From assembly GCA_965200465.1 (NCBI GenBank), contig OZ241358.1, positions 2,170,001 through 2,234,000 on the forward strand: a DNA stretch of 64,000 nt, read 5' to 3'. A program made the position numbers and the translations under genes. The notes below the pieces were generated by a model. The model saw only the letters and a program-made list of their open reading frames with translations, was not told the DNA's origin and did not search any database. The stretch comes from Azophilus sp965200465. Lineage in GTDB: Bacteria > Pseudomonadota > Gammaproteobacteria > Pseudomonadales > Azotimanducaceae. Numbering within the stretch: position 1 is the first letter of the stretch; each line of letters begins with the position of its first letter. Positions 57,828-64,000 of the stretch are shown here, piece by piece.

Positions 57828-59336
57828 CTATTGGGCGGCCCGCAGATGGCCGGGCACGAGGATGCGCTCCACGGCTTCAAACGCCAGTTCCGTCAGGATG
57901 GCCAGGATGGCCGCGGGGATGGCGCCCTGCAGGATGAACGAGACGTCGTTCAGTGAAAGGCCGATGACGATGGGGTCTCCCAGCCCGCCGGCGCCGATGA
58001 AGGCGGCCAGGGTGGCCGTGCCTATGTTGATCACCGCCGCCGTGCGGATGCCGGCCAACACGCTCGGCATCGACAGGGGCAGATAGACATGGCGGAGCTG
58101 TTCGCGGCGGGACAGGCCCAGCGCCGCCGCAACCCGCAGCAGCGTCGGATCTATGGCGCACAGCGCAGTGACCGTGTTGCGCAGGATGGGCAGCAGCGAA
58201 TACAGAAACAAGGCCACCACGGCCGGCGTCGCGCCGATGTTGAACACGGGAATCATCAGCGCCAGCAGAGCGATGCTCGGCACCGTCTGCAGCAGCCCGC
58301 AGGCGTATATGACGCTGCGCGCCAGAACCGCCCGTCGAAAGATGAGCAGGCTCAGCGTCAGGCCGACCGCCACCGCCGCCGCCAATGCGCTGAAGGTCAG
58401 CTTGAGGTGCTGGGCGGTGTTAGCGGCCAAACTGGGCCACAGATCGTCCGGCCGGGCAGCGGTTGCAACACCCTGTTCGCCAAGGAAGCCGGCGGCCACT
58501 TCGGCAAAGCTCCCGCCATCCACCACCACGGCGGCGTTCAATGCCTGCATTCGGTCGTCGTCCAAGGCGCCGCCCAGGCTGCGCAGCAGCGCCACCGCCT
58601 CCGCGTCCAAGTCGGTGCGCACCAAGGGCGCAGCTAGGTATTGCGGAAAGAAGCGCCGGTCGTCGCGCAGTTGCGCCAAGTCGTAGCGCAGCAGTTCGCC
58701 GTCGGTGGAATAGGCGTCCGTCACGTCGATGGCGCCTTCGGCAATGGCTTGATAGGCCAAGGCGTGTTCAATTCCGGTGACGCCGAGGTCCAGGCCATAG
58801 GCTTGGGCCAAGCCCGGCCAGCCGTCCTGGCGCTCCAGAAACTCGTGGCTGAAGGCCAGCCTCAGGTGCGGATGGCTGGCCAGATCGCCGATGCTGCGCA
58901 GGCCGAGCGCCTGCGCTTGCCGTCGCCGCACCGCTATGGCGTAGGTGTTGTTGAAGCCCAGGGGAGGCAGCAAGCGCAGCCCCTTGGCGGCGAGCAGCCG
59001 ATTGAGCTGCGCCCGCCCGGCGTTGCGCGGCAACTTGAAAATCGCTTGGCTGAGCGTGCCGGTGTACTCCATGTACAGGTCTATTTCCCCTGCAACGAGG
59101 GCGTTGAAGGCGATGAGCGTGCCGCCCAAGCCAACGCGCCGCTCCACCAGGAACCCTTGCGACTCGAGAAGCTGAGCGGCCATTTCGGAGAGCAGGTAGG
59201 ACTCGTTGCTGTTCTTGCTGCCGATGCGGATGGGTTCGGGTTCGGCGGCGCCGGCCCCGGCCAGCATGGCGGCCAAGCAGCAGATTCGCCAAGGGCGCAA
59301 CGGCGAGCGCTTGCCGCGGATGGGCTTGCGGCTCAT
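57828..59336 (-). CDS. Fused substrate-binding/permease protein of a glycine-betaine-type ABC importer (OpuC/YehZ-like)
   Basis: A 502-residue fusion. A signal peptide or anchor (about 13-31) precedes an OpuAC-type binding domain (about 34-295) with IRIGSKNSNESYLLSEMAA and EIDLYMEYTGTLSQAIF. A permease domain (about 310-495) follows, with six helices and the EAA-type loop AAALGLSRREQLRHVYLP. Binding protein and permease in one chain is known for osmoprotectant, choline and ergothioneine importers. Here the binding domain is N-terminal. The stop-start overlap with the ATPase (ATGA) shows one operon. Ligand class is quaternary-amine-like by family; exact ligand unknown. Confidence 0.87.
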   Translation of the reverse strand: MSRKPIRGKRSPLRPWRICCLAAMLAGAGAAEPEPIRIGSKNSNESYLLSEMAAQLLESQGFLVERRVGLGGTLIAFNALVAGEIDLYMEYTGTLSQAIFKLPRNAGRAQLNRLLAAKGLRLLPPLGFNNTYAIAVRRRQAQALGLRSIGDLASHPHLRLAFSHEFLERQDGWPGLAQAYGLDLGVTGIEHALAYQAIAEGAIDVTDAYSTDGELLRYDLAQLRDDRRFFPQYLAAPLVRTDLDAEAVALLRSLGGALDDDRMQALNAAVVVDGGSFAEVAAGFLGEQGVATAARPDDLWPSLAANTAQHLKLTFSALAAAVAVGLTLSLLIFRRAVLARSVIYACGLLQTVPSIALLALMIPVFNIGATPAVVALFLYSLLPILRNTVTALCAIDPTLLRVAAALGLSRREQLRHVYLPLSMPSVLAGIRTAAVINIGTATLAAFIGAGGLGDPIVIGLSLNDVSFILQGAIPAAILAILTELAFEAVERILVPGHLRAAQ

Positions 59337-60061
59337 AGGTGCTGGTTCACAAGCTGCTCGACGTAGGGGTCGTTGGGCGAGCGCACTACCTCCTCGGTTG
59401 GCCCGCTGCGCACCGCCAGCCCCTCCTTCAGAATGACCAAGCGGTCGCCTAGGCGCACGGCTTCGCGCATGTCATGGGTGACCAGCAGGGCGCTCACGCC
59501 CTCCCGCCGCTGCACCTGCTCGAAACGCTCGTAAATGCCCACTCGGGTGATGGGGTCAACCGCCGAGAAGGGTTCGTCAAGCAGCAGCAGCGCCGGCCGC
59601 AGCAGCAGCGCCCGACACAGCCCCACCCGCTGCCGCTGGCCGCCGGACAACTGATGCGGATAGCGTTCCGCCATCTCCTCCGACAACTCCATTTGCGCCA
59701 TCAATTCGGCGTAGCGGGTGTTGATCGCATCCGCCGGCCAGCCCTCCAGCTCCGCCACCAGAACGATGTTGCGCCGGCAGGTGAGGTGAGGGAACAGCCC
59801 GGCGCCCTGCACGGCGTAGCCCATGCGCCGCCGGAACGCCTCCGGGCGATGCTGGGGAACCGGCTCGCCAAAAACCCGCACTTCGCCGCGGTCCGCCCGC
59901 AGCACACCGTTTATCAGTTGCAGGAGAGTGGTTTTGCCGCTGCCGCTGCCGCCGACAACGGCGGTGGTCAAGCCAGCCGGGAAGCTTAGGTTCAAGCCCT
60001 TGAGCGCCCAGCGCCCGGCGAACGCCTTGCCGACCTCAACCAGCTGCGCAACGGCGCTCAA
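59333..60061 (-). CDS. ABC transporter ATPase, glycine-betaine/osmoprotectant type
   Basis: A 242-residue nucleotide-binding subunit with Walker A (VVGGSGSGKTTLL), Q-loop (YAVQGAGLFPHLT), signature LSGGQRQRVGLCRALLL, Walker B (LLLLDEPFSAVDP) and H-loop (LVTHDMREA). It lacks the C-terminal CBS domains of OpuAA/OpuCA, consistent with its short length. The start is a TTG at 60061, overlapping the sbcB stop (TTGA). It drives the fused permease encoded downstream. Confidence 0.88.
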   Translation of the reverse strand: MSAVAQLVEVGKAFAGRWALKGLNLSFPAGLTTAVVGGSGSGKTTLLQLINGVLRADRGEVRVFGEPVPQHRPEAFRRRMGYAVQGAGLFPHLTCRRNIVLVAELEGWPADAINTRYAELMAQMELSEEMAERYPHQLSGGQRQRVGLCRALLLRPALLLLDEPFSAVDPITRVGIYERFEQVQRREGVSALLVTHDMREAVRLGDRLVILKEGLAVRSGPTEEVVRSPNDPYVEQLVNQHL

Positions 60062-61464
60062 CAGCCGTACTCGGTCTTGAGGCGGCGAAAGTGGTCCTTG
60101 AGGTCACTCAGGACGCCGGCGGAGGCCGCCGGCGGGGGCTCCATCTCCCGAAGCCGCGCCTCCGCTTCGGCCAACGTGCGCCAAGGCGCGTTCGAGGCGG
60201 TGATCTTGCAGCGAACCCAGGAGCGCCACTCCGCCCGCTCGGCATCGGTTAAGCGTTCGGCGAAGCTGCGGGCCTTCAAACGCGCCGCCAGCTCGGTGAG
60301 GCGCGCATCCGCGTATTCCTGGTCCAGCCATCGGCCCTGCGCCAGCGCCATTTGCAGCCTTGCGCAGAGGTTCCGGTCCGCGTCGCCGATGAAGCCGTCA
60401 TAGAGCGCCGCCTCCACGTCTTGGGAAGCCGGTTGGGCCTGCGCCCCATAGACCCGGCGAATCTTGTCCGCCAAGGCCGGCTGAGCCAAGCGCCGCCGCC
60501 GCTGTTCGCCCGCCTCGGCGTCAAAGCCCAGGCGGGCGGCGTCTGCGCGCCTGATGACGGACAAGGGCGCCAGGAAGGGGCAGCGGTTCAGGCGCACCTC
60601 CTTTAAGGGTGGGCGCCACTGCGCATCAACGTTGAAAAGCGCCTCCTGAATGCGCTCCTCCGGCCAGTGCAGCAGGGGCTCGATGTCTTCGCTGACGTCG
60701 GCCACGATGACGGCGTTGGCGTTGACGGGGTGGGCGCAAACGGAGACCACCGGAGCGAAGCAGTGGCGGCGGCGGGGATATCTGCCGGAGACGTGCGCCA
60801 GCACCCGGCTGCCGTAGGGTTCGAGCAGTTGCCACAGCTTGGGCTTGAGGCGGCTGGCCAAGCAGTAGTCGAACAGCCTTGGCTGGCGCTGGCGCAGCAG
60901 CCGCGCCAGCGCCAGAGTGGCGCGAACGTCGAACAGCGCGTCGTGGGCCTGGCCGTGCTCCAAGCCGTTGGCGGCGGCCAGCGCCTCCAGCTTGTAGAAG
61001 GGCAGGCCGGCATCGTCCTTGGGCCATTGCAAGCCTTCCGGGCGCAGGGCGCCGGCGGCGCGCGCCAAATCCAAAATGTCCCAGCGGCTGTTGCCGTCCC
61101 GCCACTCACGGGCGTAGGGGTCCATCAGGTTGCGGTACAGGCCGAAGCGGATGAACTCGTCATCGAAACGCAGGTTGTTGTAGCCAACCGCACAGGTGCC
61201 CGGCGCCGAAAGCAGTTCGTTGATGCGGCCCAAGCCCTGCCATTCGGACACTCCTTCGCGCCGCGCCAACTGCGGGGTGATGCCGGTGACCAAGGCGGCC
61301 TCCGGGTCCGGCACCACATCGTCGGGCAAATTGACGTAGGTGGCGCATTCGTCGCCAATGGGTTCAAGGGCCAAGTCGGTGCGCAGGCCGGCGAACTGAA
61401 CGATGCGGTCCCAGCGGGGCGCAGCGCCGGAAGTCTCCAGGTCATACCAGTAAAAGCTGTGCAA
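60058..61464 (-). CDS. sbcB: Exodeoxyribonuclease I
   Basis: A 468-residue 3'-5' single-strand exonuclease of the DnaQ superfamily (E. coli SbcB has 475 residues). Exonuclease motifs are visible: FYWYDLETSG (Exo I acidic pair), GYNNLRFDDEFIRFGLYRN (Exo II) and EHGQAHDALFDVRATLALA (Exo III, with His and Asp). Other marks are NRCPFLAPLSVIR and the long helical C-terminus. The start is probably the TTG at 61464 directly before HSFYWYDLET; the frame upstream has no conservation. It acts in recombination and mismatch repair. Its stop overlaps the ABC ATPase start. Confidence 0.92.
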   Translation of the reverse strand: MHSFYWYDLETSGAAPRWDRIVQFAGLRTDLALEPIGDECATYVNLPDDVVPDPEAALVTGITPQLARREGVSEWQGLGRINELLSAPGTCAVGYNNLRFDDEFIRFGLYRNLMDPYAREWRDGNSRWDILDLARAAGALRPEGLQWPKDDAGLPFYKLEALAAANGLEHGQAHDALFDVRATLALARLLRQRQPRLFDYCLASRLKPKLWQLLEPYGSRVLAHVSGRYPRRRHCFAPVVSVCAHPVNANAVIVADVSEDIEPLLHWPEERIQEALFNVDAQWRPPLKEVRLNRCPFLAPLSVIRRADAARLGFDAEAGEQRRRRLAQPALADKIRRVYGAQAQPASQDVEAALYDGFIGDADRNLCARLQMALAQGRWLDQEYADARLTELAARLKARSFAERLTDAERAEWRSWVRCKITASNAPWRTLAEAEARLREMEPPPAASAGVLSDLKDHFRRLKTEYGC

Positions 61465-61671
61465 ACTTCCCCATCCCGCGGGCGCCTTGCATTCGGCTGG
61501 CCCGCCGCCTCGCAAAAAACAGCATGACAACGCCGGCGGCGCCGCCAACCTCGGCCATTGGCGTTGTCTCCCGGCCGGGGCCGCCGCCCGCGCACGGGCG
61601 CTGAACATGCGCATCTTCGCACAAGGCCGGGCGTTTTGCCGCTGCGGCCAAGTGGAACCGGGGACTATTCC

Positions 61672-61816
61672 CCGAGCCCCGCTTAAGGAATTGTTGCAGC
61701 GCGTTGCAAGGTGCGCCGCGCAAGGGTTTTTCCGGCAATTGCATGGTTGCGGCGCTTGCGACGGCCCGCTGCCTGGGAGCGCGGGTAGCGGACCGGGCGA
61801 TCCTTATTCGGGGATT
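61672..61816 (+). repeat. Dispersed repeat of about 140 bp, copy B
   Basis: The inverted counterpart of the sequence at 53257-53395. It fills most of the spacer between the divergent sbcB and DASS-transporter genes, ending about 100 bp before the transporter ATG, so it may carry or disturb their promoters. Its frame continues into the transporter gene by chance; this is why that reading frame looks longer than the true gene. Confidence 0.7.
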
Positions 61817-61916
61817 GAGGCGAACTATTGCGAAACAGCGCAGCGTTCGCGGCTTGCGGCGCTTTCCCCGCCCCGGCGCATTGCAACCTCCCGCTTGGTT
61901 GGGCAATCTTGCCGCC

Positions 61917-63296
61917 ATGCCTCCCTTGATCAGAAAGCTCGCCGGCCCGGCCGGCCCCATGCTGGCGGCGCTTGCCGGGCTGTTGATGCTCAGCGCCGGC
62001 TTTGCGGCGGCGGCCGCCGTCACCTTGGGCGTCACCGTGCTGTGCGTGGTTTGGTGGGTGTTCGAGCCCATCCCCATTCCGGCCACCTCCTTAGTGCCCC
62101 TGGCCATTCTGCCCCTTACCGGGGTGCTGACCGCCACGGAGGTCGGCGCCGCCTACGGCCATCCCATAGTGTTGCTGCTGCTCGGCGGCTTCATTCTGGC
62201 CCGGGCGCTGGAGAAAAGCGGCGCCCACAGGCGCATGGCGCTGGCGATGGTGCGCGCTTTCGGCGGCGGCAGCAGCCGGCGGCTGGTGTTCGGCTTCATG
62301 GCCGCCGCGGCGCTCATGAGCATGTGGATATCCAACACCGCCACCACGCTGATGCTGCTGCCGGTGGCGGCGGCGGTTTTGGAGAAGTCCGAAGATCCCG
62401 CCCTGGCTTGGCCGTTGCTGCTCGGCATCGCCCATGCAGCCAGCGTCGGCGGCATAGGCACACCCATAGGCACGCCGCCCAACGTGATCTTCATGGGCGT
62501 TTACGGCGACCTGCTTGGCCGCGAGTTCAGTTTTCTGGAATGGATGGTCATCGGCGTTCCGGTTGTGGTTGTGCTGGTGCCGCTCATCGGCCTGTGGCTG
62601 ACCCGGCGCCTGTCCCATCGCGGCCAGCTGGAGGTGCCGGCGCTTGGCCGTTGGAGCGCCCCGGAAGTGCGGGTGGCCGCCGTATTCGCCTTGACGGCCT
62701 TGGCGTGGGTGACCCGCAAGGAGCCGTTCGGCGGCTGGACGCAGTGGTTGGGCCTGCCCTATTCCAACGACGCCATCGTCGCCTTCCTGGCGGCGGTGGC
62801 CATGTTCATCACCCCGGATGGGCGGGGCGGACGCTTGTTGGACTGGGAAACGGCGGTGAAGATTCCTTGGGGCATGCTCATCCTGTTCGGCGCCGGCATC
62901 AGCATCGCCCATGCCTTCACCGCTTCCGGCCTAAGCGAGACCATCGGCGACGCCCTGGCCGGCTTTTCCGCCTGGCCGGTGCTGGCGATCATGGCGGCGA
63001 TCTGCCTATGCATCACCTTCCTGACGGAAACCACCAGCAACACCGCCACCACAACCCTGCTGATGCCCATTCTGGCCGCCGCCGCCCTAGGCGCCGGCAT
63101 GGATCCGCAACTGCTGATGATACCCGCCGCCATGAGCGCTTCCTGCGCCTTCATGCTGCCGGTGGCGACCGCCCCCAACGTCATCGTGTTCGGCACCGGC
63201 CGGGTGCCGGCCGAGGTCATGGCCCGCGAGGGCTTTGTGCTGAACCTGATCGGCGCGGCGGTCATTTCCGGCCTGTGCTACCTGCTGCTGACCTAG
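61917..63296 (+). CDS. DASS/SLC13-family anion symporter
   Basis: A 459-residue polytopic transporter of the divalent anion:Na+ symporter family (sulfate, di- or tricarboxylates). The first signature is SMWISNTATTLMLLPVAAAV with GIGTPIGTPPNVIFMG (hairpin and first Ser-Asn-Thr motif). The second is FLTETTSNTATTTLLMPI with LPVATAPNVIVFGTG, the repeated half. Both SNT motifs, which bind carboxylate and sodium, are intact. ATG 61917 is the start; the open frame upstream belongs to the repeat. Substrate not resolved. Confidence 0.9.
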   Translation: MPPLIRKLAGPAGPMLAALAGLLMLSAGFAAAAAVTLGVTVLCVVWWVFEPIPIPATSLVPLAILPLTGVLTATEVGAAYGHPIVLLLLGGFILARALEKSGAHRRMALAMVRAFGGGSSRRLVFGFMAAAALMSMWISNTATTLMLLPVAAAVLEKSEDPALAWPLLLGIAHAASVGGIGTPIGTPPNVIFMGVYGDLLGREFSFLEWMVIGVPVVVVLVPLIGLWLTRRLSHRGQLEVPALGRWSAPEVRVAAVFALTALAWVTRKEPFGGWTQWLGLPYSNDAIVAFLAAVAMFITPDGRGGRLLDWETAVKIPWGMLILFGAGISIAHAFTASGLSETIGDALAGFSAWPVLAIMAAICLCITFLTETTSNTATTTLLMPILAAAALGAGMDPQLLMIPAAMSASCAFMLPVATAPNVIVFGTGRVPAEVMAREGFVLNLIGAAVISGLCYLLLT

Positions 63297-63375
63297 CGGC
63301 CCGCCGGAGTTGCGAACCGCAAGGAGTTGGGGCGCGGCGCTGGAACCATCCCGTCGCCTGTGCTATGAACGCCGG

Positions 63376-64000
63376 ATGGCATGGCTTAGGGGCTCCCTTG
63401 CGGTTGCGTTCATCGCCGTCAACACCATCTTGGTTTGCGCCCCGCTTTACTTGATGGCGCTGCTGCGGCTGTCGCTGGTTGGCGGTTGGCGCCGCGCCCT
63501 GACCAAGCACATGGACGTGGCGATAGACCTTTGGGTCAGCGCCAACCGCGGCCTGCTGCGGGCGCTGCGCTCGGTGGATCTTGAAGTGGTCTGGCCGCAG
63601 ACGCCCCTGCGCCGGGACCAGTGGTGCATGGTGGTGAGCAACCATCAGGCCTGGGCGGACATCATCCTGCTGCAAACCGTGCTGCGCCCAGCGCTGCCGC
63701 CGCTTAAGTTCTTCACCAAGCAGCAGCTCATTTGGCTGCCGTTGGCCGGCTTGGCCATGAAGCTCCTTGGGTTTCCCTACGTGCGCCGCGGCCGGCCCAG
63801 CAGCGCGGCCGGCAGCCGCGCCGAAGCCGCCAGCAAGGACCGGGAGGCCACCTTGGCGGCCTGCGCCGTATTCCGCAACCATCCGACCGCGGTGCTGAGC
63901 TTTCTTGAAGGCACCCGCTTCACGCCGGCCAAGCAGGCGGCGCAGGGGTCGCGGTTCGAGCGTCTCCTAAACCCCAGGATCGGTGGCCTGAGCTATGTGC
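63376..64000 (+). CDS. 1-acyl-sn-glycerol-3-phosphate acyltransferase-like protein (YihG/PlsC type), 3' end outside window
   Basis: The frame opens at ATG 63376 and runs off the window (208 codons). An N-terminal membrane helix (about residues 6-30) precedes the acyltransferase motif I SNHQAWADI (NHxxxxD) and the FPYVRRGRPS segment, then motif III FLEGTRFTPAK. This order matches YihG/OlsA-type lysophosphatidic acid acyltransferases of the inner membrane, which make phosphatidic acid or tune acyl composition. The very long reading frame on the opposite strand is only a shadow. Confidence 0.88.
   Translation, partial: MAWLRGSLAVAFIAVNTILVCAPLYLMALLRLSLVGGWRRALTKHMDVAIDLWVSANRGLLRALRSVDLEVVWPQTPLRRDQWCMVVSNHQAWADIILLQTVLRPALPPLKFFTKQQLIWLPLAGLAMKLLGFPYVRRGRPSSAAGSRAEAASKDREATLAACAVFRNHPTAVLSFLEGTRFTPAKQAAQGSRFERLLNPRIGGLSYV

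Noticed and set aside
61487..63454. 655-codon frame overlapping the DASS transporter
   Set aside because: Out of frame with the transporter signatures (SNTATT, APNVIVFG) and composed of His/Arg/Gly-rich shadow sequence.
63262..63882. Minus-strand frame at the right edge
   Set aside because: Antisense to the acyltransferase whose NHxxxxD and EGTR motifs are clear on the plus strand.
1..64000. CRISPR arrays, tRNA and rRNA genes
   Set aside because: No regularly spaced identical repeats, cloverleaf-like genes or rRNA-like stretches were found on either strand by reading; a covariance search would be needed to exclude a tRNA firmly.

Overview
This is a GC-rich chromosomal window from a proteobacterium, most likely a gammaproteobacterium. 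The evidence is an LptF/LptG lipopolysaccharide-export pair, an E. coli-type exonuclease I (SbcB), a TonB-dependent receptor, an MdoB-like phosphoglycerol transferase and a YihG/PlsC-type acyltransferase. Metabolic genes at both ends (about 1-21 kb and 51.5-64 kb) are intact and tightly packed. The middle (about 18.5-51.5 kb) is accessory DNA with defence genes, surface-glycan genes, repeats and many broken genes. No rRNA, tRNA or CRISPR array was recognised.

Region by region. 0-2 kb: lptG (cut by the window edge) and lptF. 2-7.7 kb: an IclR regulator followed by a near-complete non-phosphorylating L-fucose operon: aldose 1-dehydrogenase, lactonase, two-subunit UxaA-type dehydratase, DHRS6-like 2-keto-3-deoxy-fuconate dehydrogenase and FucU mutarotase. 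The last hydrolase, which would give pyruvate and lactate, is not in the window. 7.7-18.5 kb (minus strand): TonB receptor, GPH sugar symporter, GH116 glycosidase and a fused indolepyruvate:ferredoxin oxidoreductase, which looks like a glycan or glycoside uptake set. 18.5-24.2 kb: an orphan polyamine-type binding protein, an AAHS-family transporter, remnants (AAA ATPase, RelA/SpoT-like, HicA, ATPase-nuclease) and a DegT-family enzyme whose PLP lysine is replaced by histidine.

24.5-31 kb is the most interesting region. A single minus-strand operon encodes a RecQ helicase fused to a phosphoribosyltransferase, a DprA-like protein, ZorA-like and ZorB-like motor proteins, and an HNH nuclease. The last three have the gene order of a type II Zorya anti-phage system. 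The RecQ-PRTase/DprA pair immediately upstream in the same direction suggests a composite defence locus.

31-51 kb is a surface-glycan island: UDP-galactopyranose-mutase-like and HemY-like flavoproteins, an MdoB-like transferase, a split spermidine-synthase-like membrane protein, three families of GT-C-like polytopic proteins, and an intact FkbM methyltransferase plus a truncated one. It is interrupted by Uma2, an internally deleted PHP-ATPase gene and an AlbA_2/Schlafen-type gene. The 3' end of that last gene is duplicated in inverted orientation about 3 kb away.

51.5-64 kb: MFS transporter, orphan hydantoinase B subunit with a sodium:solute symporter, CBS protein, Arc-like regulator, a glycine-betaine-type ABC transporter (binding protein fused to permease, plus ATPase) overlapping sbcB, a DASS transporter and a partial acyltransferase. 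A dispersed repeat of about 140 bp occurs once at 53.3 kb and once, inverted, at 61.7 kb.
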